Shown piece after piece: positions 30,100-38,192 of a DNA stretch of 64,000 nt (position 1 is its first letter; each line of letters begins with the position of its first letter). The notes beneath the pieces are model-generated. The model was given only the letters and a program-made list of their open reading frames with translations. It was not told where the DNA came from and made no database searches. The position numbers and the translations under genes are program-made. The stretch is from Polyangia bacterium (GTDB lineage Bacteria > Myxococcota_A > Polyangia > Nannocystales > Nannocystaceae): the NCBI GenBank assembly GCA_030429545.1, contig JAUIFF010000020.1, positions 1-64,000 on the forward strand, given 5' to 3'.

Positions 30100-31206
30100 A
30101 TGAGTTTGGTGCAACTACATGCAAAACGCCCCCCGAGCTTTGAGGCCGCCAAAAACCGGCGGCAGCGGGCACGCGCGGCCGGGCTCGATCCCAACCACTG
30201 GTACGCGGTGGCCGAATCGTGGATGATCAAGCGCAGCCAGGTGCGCGAAGTTGTGTTTTGGAAGCGCTCGGTCGCGGTGTTTCGTGACAAGCACGGCGCC
30301 CTCCATGCGATCGAAAACCGCTGTGCCCATCGCCAACTCAAGTTGTCGCTCGGCGAGGTCGACGACGCCTGTCACCTCGTGTGCCCCTATCACGGCTGGG
30401 CCTACGACGGCGAGGGCCGGGTGGTCCGGGTCGATCACGACCTGTTTGGCCGCAAGATGCCCAAGCTCAAGGTCGCCTCCTTTCCGGTGCTCGAGCGCTA
30501 CGGCCTTATCTGGGTGTTTTTTGGCGATCCCGCCCTGGCCACGCAGGTGCCGATGCCACAGATTCCCGAGCTCGACGGCAACCAGCGGTGGTCGGCGCTG
30601 ACGATCTCGGGCAAGTGGAAGGCTCACTATTCGATGATCATGGAGAACATTTGCGACTTCTCCCACGGCTACCTCCACCGCGACTATCGGCCGTTTGCCA
30701 ACGCCAAGCTGACCAATGTCGATTCTGCCGGTGACGCGATTCGGATCACCTACGAGACCGAGGTTGCGACCGGGCGGGTCTCGAAGTTTTTTGTCGACCG
30801 CAAAAGCCACGACACAACCTCGATGGACCTGGGCATCGACTACCCCTATCAGTGGTCGAACACCGGGGGCGGGATTCGCCATTTTTGCAGCCTGCTGCCG
30901 ATGGACGAGCGTACAACCTATGCCTACTTCGTGTTTTATTTCGAGCACTTCAAGGTGCCGATGGTGCCCGCTCGCCTGCCCAAATGGCTGATGGGGCCGG
31001 TTTTGCGCGGGGCCAAAAAACTCTACGTCGCGCCGTTGCTCGCTCAGGATGGGTTTGCCGTGGAGGCCGAGCAGGAGGCCTACGACGAGCACTACGATGC
31101 ACCCTCGGCCGAGCTCAATCCGGTTGTACATGCAATCCAAGCGCTGATGGTGCGCAAGTGGCAGGAGTATTTGCAGGGGCAACAAAAGTCGGCAGCGAGC
31201 GTGTAA
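30100..31206 (+). CDS. Rieske non-heme iron oxygenase, candidate SdmA
   Basis: A 368-residue two-domain oxygenase. The Rieske [2Fe-2S] motif is CAHRQLKLS (Cys-x-His near residue 77) and CPYHGW (near residue 94). The mononuclear iron site is represented by ENICDFSHGYLH (residues ~182-193) with an additional acidic ligand downstream. Enzymes of this class hydroxylate or oxidise unactivated carbons using electrons from a separate ferredoxin-type reductase, not seen here. The best-studied small group that pairs with a 3-beta-HSD-like reductase is SdmA of sterol C-4 demethylation, reported in methanotrophs. The pairing here (38-bp gap, same strand) is the main evidence. Other Rieske substrates remain possible. 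Confidence 0.75.
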   Translation: MSLVQLHAKRPPSFEAAKNRRQRARAAGLDPNHWYAVAESWMIKRSQVREVVFWKRSVAVFRDKHGALHAIENRCAHRQLKLSLGEVDDACHLVCPYHGWAYDGEGRVVRVDHDLFGRKMPKLKVASFPVLERYGLIWVFFGDPALATQVPMPQIPELDGNQRWSALTISGKWKAHYSMIMENICDFSHGYLHRDYRPFANAKLTNVDSAGDAIRITYETEVATGRVSKFFVDRKSHDTTSMDLGIDYPYQWSNTGGGIRHFCSLLPMDERTTYAYFVFYFEHFKVPMVPARLPKWLMGPVLRGAKKLYVAPLLAQDGFAVEAEQEAYDEHYDAPSAELNPVVHAIQALMVRKWQEYLQGQQKSAASV

Positions 31207-31281
31207 CAGGCCCGCGGGCGCGCCACCAATTTCGCAGTTTACAATTGCGGGACGGTTTGACATGCTTCGGCCGATTCGTTT

Positions 31282-32475
31282 GTGGACCTGCGTGCGCACC
31301 TCCTGGCCTTGATCTCGCCCTACGCGTGCGGTGACCAACTCGCACCCGAGGTCGTGCTCGAGGATGCGACCACCGAAATGGGCCTGCGCTATCGCCTGCG
31401 GGTCGCTGGCCAGCGGCTGTGGGTCGATATTGCGTTGCTGTCGGCAGGCCAGCGCTACGCCGCCCGCTCGCAACGGTTTGGGTTTGGCTACCGCAACGAG
31501 GGCGGACGCAACCCGATCGACTCCAAACTCGGCGAGCGCGTGTGCCAACACGTCGCAAAAATCGTCCAGGCCAACGAACAAGATGTGCTTACACATATTG
31601 CCGAGCGCGCCAGTGGCGAGCAGCTCAGTCAATCGCGGCGGGTACGACAGGTGGAGGTCGGATCGCTGCTCGAGCTCGCGGGGACCACTGAGATACCGTT
31701 TTATACCGTCAGCCCGTACATGGGCTGTACGATCGGCTGCCGGTTTTGCTACGCCCAGTCCAATTTGGCGGCGGTCAGGCAGTTGGTGCAGTTGCCCGAG
31801 GCACCGTGGGGGTCGTATGTCGATGTACGGACCAATGCCGCGGCTGTGTTGGCCGCAGAGCTCGAATCCAAGGATCCCCTACCGATCAAGTTTTGTCCGA
31901 TTGTCAGCGACCCGTACCAGGCGATCGAGGCCCGGGAGCTGGTCACACAGGCGTGTTTGCGGGCGATTGGCGAGTGCTCCCAAGTCTGGCCAACAATGTT
32001 GCTGACGCGCTCCGCGTTGATCCTACGCGACCTTTCGCTGATCGCCAGCCTCGCCCAACGGGCAGGTCCACAAAGCGTATTTGTCGGTGTGTCACTGCCC
32101 ACGATCGATGATTCGGTGCGCGCACGGTTTGAGCCACGGGCGGCCTCGGTCGCCGAGCGTTTAGAAATTTTAAAACGGTTTCGCGAGGCTGGCGTGTCGA
32201 CCGGGGCGATTGTCCAGCCGCTGTTGCCGGGGTCGGTCGAGCACATGGTGGACCTCCTCGCGGACCATGTCGACTCCGTCAGTATCGATGTGTTGCGTGG
32301 GGTGGAGGGTGCCGCCGCGGAGTTTGCCGACCCGAAGTTTCGCATGGCCGCCGACTCGGCATGGCAAATGGAACGCGCGCTTGCCCTGCGCGACAAGCTG
32401 GTTGCCCGGGGGATCGACGTGTGGCGCGGCGAGTTGCCAAAGATGATGCAGGTACATATACCTGGCGGCCGCTAG
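31282..32475 (+). CDS. Radical SAM protein of the SplB/photolyase-like group
   Basis: A 397-residue protein. The radical SAM cluster motif CTIGCRFCYA (CxxxCxxC) is near residue 150, preceded by ELAGTTEIPFYTVSPYMG. Afterwards GVSLPTIDDSVRARFEP, ILKRFREAGVSTGAIVQPLLPG and GVEGAAAEFADPKF are typical of the 'SPL family radical SAM' proteins related to spore photoproduct lyase and archaeal or bacterial Rv2578c-like enzymes. The N-terminal ~125 residues are not part of the radical SAM core. Substrate unknown; DNA repair is not proven. The start is a GTG. It follows the sdmA-like gene by 75 bp on the same strand, possibly co-transcribed. Confidence 0.8.
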   Translation: MDLRAHLLALISPYACGDQLAPEVVLEDATTEMGLRYRLRVAGQRLWVDIALLSAGQRYAARSQRFGFGYRNEGGRNPIDSKLGERVCQHVAKIVQANEQDVLTHIAERASGEQLSQSRRVRQVEVGSLLELAGTTEIPFYTVSPYMGCTIGCRFCYAQSNLAAVRQLVQLPEAPWGSYVDVRTNAAAVLAAELESKDPLPIKFCPIVSDPYQAIEARELVTQACLRAIGECSQVWPTMLLTRSALILRDLSLIASLAQRAGPQSVFVGVSLPTIDDSVRARFEPRAASVAERLEILKRFREAGVSTGAIVQPLLPGSVEHMVDLLADHVDSVSIDVLRGVEGAAAEFADPKFRMAADSAWQMERALALRDKLVARGIDVWRGELPKMMQVHIPGGR

Positions 32476-32506
32476 CTGTTGGCGGATTGTTGGTGTTTAT
32501 TTTAAA

Positions 32507-32713
32507 TGCGTAAGCATGTTACGTGAACAGGCGCTTGCAGGAAGCCGGCGGTTCATTTTGAGGCATATGCCCTGACAGCCGCTTGCGCAGAAAGGTCGGC
32601 GCTCCTTTTTTTGAGGTATAAGCTTTTCGCGGACAGGCGCTTGCAGGAAGCCGGCTCTATTTTGATGTATAAGCATCTTTCCCGGACAGCTACTTGCGCA
32701 GGATGGCCGGCGG
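32507..32713. repeat. Four imperfect ~53-bp tandem repeats
   Basis: The unit is roughly GGACAGGCGCTTGCAGGAAGCCGGC, a T-rich stretch, then TATAAGC. Copies begin their GCTTGC core at 32533, 32581, 32639 and 32692, spaced 48-58 bp. They lie between the radical SAM gene and the sulfite-oxidase gene. One minus-strand frame reads through all four copies but shows no protein-like features, so I treat it as noncoding. The rest of the 32476-32898 gap holds nothing I recognise. Confidence 0.7.
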
Positions 32714-32898
32714 GTTGCAAATGTGCCCGCGATCACGCGCATCTGCGGGACAGCTCACACTGCGTCAACCTGGCGCATTGGCCATTGACCGATTGATTCC
32801 CGATACATAGCCGGGCGGGGGTGAGGATTCAGGTGTGGGCTACGGCGGTCGCTACATTGCCGCCCACGCCGAGCTTCGCTACCTTGCCTGCATTGGCG

Positions 32899-34059
32899 AT
32901 GACGCACGAGAGCCAGGCAATTCCCTCAAATCCTTCCCATTCCCAGGCTGCAGGCAGTGGTGAGCGCTCGCTGCCCGCCGATGAACTCTATTTGGAGCCG
33001 ATCGACGGGATGGCGCGGTGGTTTGGCGACAAACTCAACTCGCTGATCCTGCGCGGCCTCAGCATGGAGGAGCAGGCTCCCCGCAAGCTCACCACCATGA
33101 TCACGCCGGTCGAGGGCTACTTTCGCCGGGACCGGCATATCCACCCGGTGATCGACCCCAAGCAGTATCGCCTCGAGCTGAGGGGGTTGGGTAGCGACCA
33201 CACGCTAACCCTGGAGGACCTGTTGGCCCTGCCCCGCGAGGAACGTGTGTGCGTACAAGAGTGTGCGGGCAACGGCAACCACCTGATGGGCTCGTCGGGG
33301 TTGGTCGGCCAGGCCCGCTGGTCGGGGCCGTCGCTCAAGACCATCCTCGAAACCTACGGCGGCACCGGGAGCGCCCGCCACATCGTCTTTCGCGGCCAGG
33401 ACAAACTCGGCCCGATTCGCCCCGGAGGCTATCACTACGGGCTTTCGCTCGAGGAGCTCGAGCAGTCGCGTGCGCTGATTGCCGTGGAGATGAACGGGGC
33501 GCCCCTGAGCCGGCGACACGGCTTTCCCGCCCGGCTGATTGTGCCCGGTATCTACTCGATGTCCCACGTCAAGTGGCTGCGGATGATCGAGGGCAAAACC
33601 GAAAAGCACCAGGGCGTCTACAACACGGTGGTGTTTACCAACAAGCGCCGCGAGGGTCGACGTTGGGTCCGCGAAGAAGCCCGCTGGATCGGACTCAAAT
33701 CGATGATCAGCTGTTGTATGCGCAACGAAGATCACTACCTGCTGCTCGGCTGTGCCTGGGGTGGTCAACACCCGGTGGGCAAGGTTGAGGTCTGCACCGA
33801 CGGGAGCACCTGGGTCCCGGCCGAGCTGTGCAAGGCCGGCGAATACTTCGATGAGCAGGGGATCGGCAGCGATGATGTCGACCACGCCTGGTCGGTGTTT
33901 CGCTACCGCTGGGACGCCAAGCCGGGCAAATACAAGATCGCCTCACGGGCCTATGACATCCACGGCACCCCGCAGACCATGGACAACGACCCCGACGTCA
34001 AGGGCCACTTCAACCAAACTCGGGTCAAGTGGCGGCGCGTGGTCGTACCGCGGATTTAA
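32899..34059 (+). CDS. Sulfite-oxidase-family molybdoenzyme
   Basis: About 386 residues. The molybdopterin domain has GMARWFGDKLNS-type opening, the metal-binding Cys in CVQECAGNG (residues ~118-126), SGPSLKTILETYG, and HGFPARLIVPGIYSMSHVKWL. A C-terminal Ig-like dimerisation domain begins around residue 270 (HPVGKVEVCTDGSTWVPAEL). This is a sulfite-oxidase or sulfite-dehydrogenase-like protein, and the acceptor and exact substrate are open. I use the ATG at 32899. A GTG at 32821 would add an N-terminal stretch that could be a signal, so a periplasmic location is possible. Standing alone after a repeat patch. Confidence 0.82.
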   Translation: MTHESQAIPSNPSHSQAAGSGERSLPADELYLEPIDGMARWFGDKLNSLILRGLSMEEQAPRKLTTMITPVEGYFRRDRHIHPVIDPKQYRLELRGLGSDHTLTLEDLLALPREERVCVQECAGNGNHLMGSSGLVGQARWSGPSLKTILETYGGTGSARHIVFRGQDKLGPIRPGGYHYGLSLEELEQSRALIAVEMNGAPLSRRHGFPARLIVPGIYSMSHVKWLRMIEGKTEKHQGVYNTVVFTNKRREGRRWVREEARWIGLKSMISCCMRNEDHYLLLGCAWGGQHPVGKVEVCTDGSTWVPAELCKAGEYFDEQGIGSDDVDHAWSVFRYRWDAKPGKYKIASRAYDIHGTPQTMDNDPDVKGHFNQTRVKWRRVVVPRI

Positions 34060-34292
34060 GGCGACATCATCGACTCCTCCGGTTTTGCCGCGCCTCGGCG
34101 CTCATCTCTTTGAGCACTTACCCGTGATGCCGACGTGCGCGGGCAGTTGCTCGGCGGGTGGACGCGACTGCTTGAGTAAGGTCGCATTTTCGTTGTGGGT
34201 ACAATTACTCCGCCAAGGGCCCCACGTGACCTCGTTGCCGTCGGTCGCCCATAGCCTAGGTGCATGGGCCGGAGAACTGTTCGCAGTGCCCG

Positions 34293-35594
34293 TTAGCCAG
34301 CACGCTTTCGGCGGTCCGGCGGAAGCTCCAGACCGCCGCTAAAGCGCCGTGGTTGCTCACCGTGTGGAACCTTGGTTCGGTGCACATACACGCGCTTGAG
34401 GTTTTTCATGTCGGACTTCATCTCGGTGCACCACTGCCGGTACTCCTCCCATTCCTCGGAGGCGGTAGCGAGTTCCTCACAGGACTGTTTTTGCCCGGGT
34501 GGAGTGGCGCCAGGATCTTTTTGGCACGACGCTTGGTGGTTGTCCCACTGCTGGTCCCAGGCTTCGAGCCTGGCGCACCAGGGGTCGCGTTTACCAAACG
34601 GGTCGGCGATGCCCTTGTCGGTGATCACCAGTGTCAAGAAAGCTTTGGGGTCATGTTGCTGGGCCGCGAGGTAGCAGCGGTCGGACCAGCTTTGAAAGCT
34701 CGCGTCTAAAAAGATGTACTCACCCACGCGCTTGGTCCCCGACTCGGCGACGTTGCGCAGGGCGATCCCGCCGGCGCTGTGACCCTCGGCGATGACCCGC
34801 GGGAGAATTTTAGTTGGATGTACACCAATTTTCTGGGTGAGCAGGTCAACAACCTCCCGGTGCAGCGTTTCAAACCTGTCGGTGCCCCCGGGGATATCGG
34901 CCATCCACAGCCGATCGTAGGCGCCGTTCCACCAGCCCTGATGCTCGGGGTCCTTGCGCTTACCGGCACTCAGGGGATAGATCAGAGCGAGGTTGTGGGG
35001 GACGGCTTGTTGCCCGTCGGCGATGGCTTCGAGGGTTTGTGCGAGGCGGTTACTACCCACCCAGCGCTTTTTGGGCACGCCGTCGGCCTTGGGCTCGATG
35101 TGTTCGCTGTAGGTCCCGTGAAAGTGGTAGATGAGTTGGACGTCGGCCTCGGGGTTTGGATTTTGTGGGATATACACAAGGACCGAGCGATCGCCGTTGC
35201 CCTTGAGGTTGCCGACCCACACACTGCCCTTGCTCGCCAGGTTGTTGGCAAACTCGGCAAGTCCGGGGTCGGCCTGTTTGGAAACCCAGGTACGCGCACG
35301 GATGGTTGACGCCTGGGCCTGAGCGCGAGGTTCGGGGGCATCCACGTTTTCGGGCTTGGGCTCGGGCGTGGGCTCGGGTTTGTTTGGCGGTTTCGCGGTT
35401 TGCTCGCGGACCTGGGGTTGGTCGCTGGCCTCCGGGCTGGTGTGCGATGCAGCTGGGGTGACGACTTCAAAACGATTGACCGCATCTTCACGCCCGGTTG
35501 GTGAGGGGGTGGGTGCGGGGCTCGGGCCCGGCAAGTCCGATGGGGCACACCCAACGAGGCAGACAAGCGAGAGGGTGGTGGCGCGCACGGACAT
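34293..35594 (-). CDS. Alpha/beta-hydrolase-like lipoprotein
   Basis: A 433-residue protein with a signal ending LVCLVGC, a lipobox with Cys near 17, then a Pro-rich linker to ~110. The globular part contains IYHFHGTYSEHIEP (oxyanion-type loop) and EGHSAGGIALRN, a GxSxG nucleophile elbow, with RNVAESGTKRVGEYIFLDASF and a late basic region. This is the alpha/beta hydrolase fold of the esterase or polyhydroxyalkanoate-depolymerase-like group, and the substrate cannot be named. The upstream ATG at 35669 adds 25 residues; I start at 35594 where the lipobox fits. Convergent with the molybdoenzyme. Confidence 0.75.
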   Translation of the reverse strand: MSVRATTLSLVCLVGCAPSDLPGPSPAPTPSPTGREDAVNRFEVVTPAASHTSPEASDQPQVREQTAKPPNKPEPTPEPKPENVDAPEPRAQAQASTIRARTWVSKQADPGLAEFANNLASKGSVWVGNLKGNGDRSVLVYIPQNPNPEADVQLIYHFHGTYSEHIEPKADGVPKKRWVGSNRLAQTLEAIADGQQAVPHNLALIYPLSAGKRKDPEHQGWWNGAYDRLWMADIPGGTDRFETLHREVVDLLTQKIGVHPTKILPRVIAEGHSAGGIALRNVAESGTKRVGEYIFLDASFQSWSDRCYLAAQQHDPKAFLTLVITDKGIADPFGKRDPWCARLEAWDQQWDNHQASCQKDPGATPPGQKQSCEELATASEEWEEYRQWCTEMKSDMKNLKRVYVHRTKVPHGEQPRRFSGGLELPPDRRKRAG

Positions 35595-35672
35595 CGCAAT
35601 AGCTGTTGTACCCCGATTTATTGGCCGGCGATATGGCGATTGTACGCGACGGATTGTATGTGGATACATGTA

Positions 35673-36107
35673 CTAATCGAGCCGCCAGGTCTCGGTGTTG
35701 TCATCGCGTTTGTGGCAAACAAATCCACATTTTTGTAGCACCCTGATGGAGGCGACATTGGCCGGCGAAACAACCCCATACAAGGGGCGCAGGCCCACGA
35801 GGGGCAAAAACGCTGATACTGCGGTCGAGCCGATCCCACGCCCGCGAAACGCCCGGCCGAGCCAGTAGCCAAGTTCCCTGCGTCCGTCCCGTTCAAAACA
35901 CAAAATGTGGCCGGCGATCGCCCCATGTTCGACGATCGTGCGCTTGATGACCGCTTCATTGCCGAGGACATTGGTCGTGAAGTGCTCGATAAACGCTTGG
36001 CGGTCGCGGGCAGGCACGCCGGCGAGGGCGTTGGCCTCGGGGTCTTGCTGCTGGCTGCACAGGGTTGGCAGGTCCGACACCATGAGTTTGCGAAGGGTCA
36101 CCGACAC
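35673..36107 (-). CDS. GNAT-family N-acetyltransferase (RimJ/RimL-like)
   Basis: About 144 residues. The acetyl-CoA-binding core reads IAGHILCFERDGRRELGYWLGRAFRGRGIGSTAV, with the GRGIGS loop (R/Q-x-x-G-x-G/A type), then NVASIRVLQKCGFV, matching RimJ/RimL-like GNATs that acetylate ribosomal proteins or small amines. The substrate is unknown. The frame extends to an ATG at 36152, but that codon lies inside the upstream terminator hairpin, so I prefer the GTG at 36107 where the family pattern begins (SVTLRKL). This is a start-site decision made on position, not on a strong ribosome binding site. Confidence 0.75.
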   Translation of the reverse strand: MSVTLRKLMVSDLPTLCSQQQDPEANALAGVPARDRQAFIEHFTTNVLGNEAVIKRTIVEHGAIAGHILCFERDGRRELGYWLGRAFRGRGIGSTAVSAFLPLVGLRPLYGVVSPANVASIRVLQKCGFVCHKRDDNTETWRLD

Positions 36108-36140
36108 GCCATGGGTTGTAGCGAATTGCGGTTCAAACAA

Positions 36141-36170
36141 AAACCCGCCCATGCTTAGATGGGCGGGTTT
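36141..36170 (-). terminator. Strong hairpin terminator after the IgGFc-binding-like gene
   Basis: AAACCCGCCCAT pairs perfectly with ATGGGCGGGTTT around a 6-nt loop. On the minus strand the stem is followed by a T-run (TTTTTGTTTG), the right polarity to end the gene at 36192-38099. Confidence 0.88.
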
Positions 36171-36191
36171 TAGCGGTCAGCTCCCGTCGAG

Positions 36192-38099
36192 CTATTCGAT
36201 TTTGGTCAGGTCGAGCCCGCCCGGGTACCAGTAGCTGCCAAAGCTCTGCACGCCGTAGACACTGATTCCGACCTTGAGGTCCGAGGTAATGCTGTGGGTG
36301 CCGTCGCCACCGTTGCTCAGCGGTTCGTGGGCGACCGAGTATCCGGTGTTGCCGATCGGCGTCCAGTCGACAACAGCCTGGCCGTCGACCTCGACGTTGG
36401 CCCCGTCGGGGCCGATGATGTCGACGAAGTTGGCCTGCCAGCTAGTCGGTGCATGTACAAGGTAATTGGTACGGTACTGCTCGGTCGCAACCGCCACCAA
36501 CATCGCGGGGTCGCTGGTACCGAACCCGGCACTTTGGCCGACCATGTATTGCGAGACCAGGATCTTTTTGTCGGCCGAGACCAAAAATGCCGCCTGGGTT
36601 GAGCTGAGCTCGACGTAGTCACCGGCGTTGACCAGGGTTGTGTCGGCGCCTTGATCGGGGTCGAAGGTGACGTTGGTGTCGGGCTCGCTGGCGATCACGC
36701 GGACGATCTGCGCCTTGTCGAGGTTGTTGTTGGGCACCTGTACCGGCGGCACCACGATGTATTCGCTGGCCAGGGTCTCGATGGGGAACATCGCCTCTTC
36801 GAGGTGGTCGCAGGCGGAGACGTTGAGCGGGACGTTGGTGCACTCATGGCCGCCAAACACCTGCACGGGCTTGTCGGCGTCGACGATTGTGCCGGTGACA
36901 TCGCCGGCCGAGCTCGGCACCACCAACACATCGCTGGCGTCGAGGGTCACCATGCCGGTGCCGTTGGCCGCCACGCCGCCACCGGGCTGGACATTGCCAC
37001 CGGTTGCCGACGGCGAAAGTGTGACGGTTGTGCCATCCTCGCGGGCGACGACCGCATACCAACCCGGGTACGAGCCCCACTGCGGCCACGCGGCAACCAG
37101 ATACCGGCCGGTCCAGGTGTTGGCAGGAAGCAGCAACGAGGCATCGTTGGTGGTTGTCGCAGAGATTGGGTTGTATTGATAAACGGTCACCGGCTGGGTG
37201 CTGCGCAGGCGATAGGCGCCATCGACCACGACCTTGCTCGGGCCGTGCCCCTTGGTCAACGCGTCGACCCACGGCAGCGTGAGGGTTTGGACACTGCCCG
37301 CGGCGACGGTGGCTTCGGTGATGTTGACATCGCCCTTGCTCACCGTGATCGTTGCATTGGCATTTGTTGTATTTGCAACCGCGACCGCGTATTGGTGGCC
37401 ACCGCCGTTGTAGCTGTCGTGTTGCAGGGTGACGGTTGGGTAGTAGTCGCAACCGATGTAGCTGAGCCCTAGGTTGGCACAGGCCCCCACGCACACGCCC
37501 TGGTCGGGGTCGCACTCGAGCCCCTGCAGGCCATCGCAGGTTTCGCCGGGCTCGTAGGCGTCGCCTTCGTCGTTGCAGACCATGATTTGGTCGCCCTCGC
37601 AGGTGCTGGAGCCCGGGGCACAAAACACGCAGCCAATGCCGTCTGCACAGGCTTCTTCACAGACTTCACCAGGGGTGAGCTCACCGTCGACGCACTCCTG
37701 CGCTTCGTTGTCGACACAGACAATCTCGCCCTCGGTGCACGGCGGGTCGCCGGTGGTTGGGTCGGTGTCGGAGTCGCTGGTGTCGGAATCGGTCGAGTCG
37801 GAGTCGGTCGAGTCGGAGTCGGACGTGGTCGGGTCGGTGTCGGTGCTGGTATCGGTGGTCTCGCTCGGATCGCTGTCGCTGTCCGATTCGCTGCCGGTGG
37901 GCCCGGTTGTATCCGTGGTTTCGCTATCGCTAGTCGGCCCGGCGGTGGTCGGGTCGGTGGTCGGGCTGGTCGTTGTCGGTAGTGTGGTCGTCGTCTCGGT
38001 CGCACCTTCGGTGGAGGTTTCTTCTCCGCCACCACAGGCACTCAAGACGGTTGCCGGTACAAACAATGCTGCTGCAAGAATCCAAGGTCGGTGAAGCAT
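36192..38099 (-). CDS. IgGFc-binding-protein-like surface lipoprotein
   Basis: About 635 residues from ATG 38099. The signal ends VLSACG, a lipobox. Residues ~25-115 are Thr/Ser/Asp/Gly-rich. A short Cys-rich segment (CVDNEAQECVDGELTPGEVCEEACADGIGC) follows, then CSS-type repeats with PGETCDGLQGLECDPDQGVC. From ~residue 230 the domain matches the IgGFc-binding family: QYAVAVANTTNANATITVSKGD, VYQYNPIS, ASLLLPANTWTGRYLVAAWPQW, VFGGHECTNVPLNVSACDHLEEAMFPIETL and a closing VGISVYGVQSFGSYWYPGGLDL. Such proteins are adhesion or mucin-like binders. Surface exposed by inference. The ATG 39 bp upstream adds an unlikely extension. Confidence 0.85.
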   Translation of the reverse strand: MLHRPWILAAALFVPATVLSACGGGEETSTEGATETTTTLPTTTSPTTDPTTAGPTSDSETTDTTGPTGSESDSDSDPSETTDTSTDTDPTTSDSDSTDSDSTDSDTSDSDTDPTTGDPPCTEGEIVCVDNEAQECVDGELTPGEVCEEACADGIGCVFCAPGSSTCEGDQIMVCNDEGDAYEPGETCDGLQGLECDPDQGVCVGACANLGLSYIGCDYYPTVTLQHDSYNGGGHQYAVAVANTTNANATITVSKGDVNITEATVAAGSVQTLTLPWVDALTKGHGPSKVVVDGAYRLRSTQPVTVYQYNPISATTTNDASLLLPANTWTGRYLVAAWPQWGSYPGWYAVVAREDGTTVTLSPSATGGNVQPGGGVAANGTGMVTLDASDVLVVPSSAGDVTGTIVDADKPVQVFGGHECTNVPLNVSACDHLEEAMFPIETLASEYIVVPPVQVPNNNLDKAQIVRVIASEPDTNVTFDPDQGADTTLVNAGDYVELSSTQAAFLVSADKKILVSQYMVGQSAGFGTSDPAMLVAVATEQYRTNYLVHAPTSWQANFVDIIGPDGANVEVDGQAVVDWTPIGNTGYSVAHEPLSNGGDGTHSITSDLKVGISVYGVQSFGSYWYPGGLDLTKIE

Positions 38100-38192
38100 G
38101 GGCGGGTTGTCCCATCCGCACCCCGGGTGGTCAATCACGAATTCGCTGTCGGTTTTTTGAGGTTTTATAGGTCGCCGATACGCGGGCGACCC

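Noticed and set aside
30115..31632. 505-residue protein on the minus strand
   Set aside because: It runs antisense to the Rieske and radical SAM genes, whose frames carry clear family motifs; the antisense frame has none.
32507..32713. CRISPR or coding repeat
   Set aside because: The repeats are degenerate at both ends with irregular spacing, and the open minus-strand frame has no protein-like features.
32899..34059. Assignment as SorA-type sulfite dehydrogenase with partner cytochrome
   Set aside because: No cytochrome gene follows, so only the family level is stated.
36108..36152. Longer GNAT start at 36152
   Set aside because: That start lies inside the terminator hairpin of the upstream gene.
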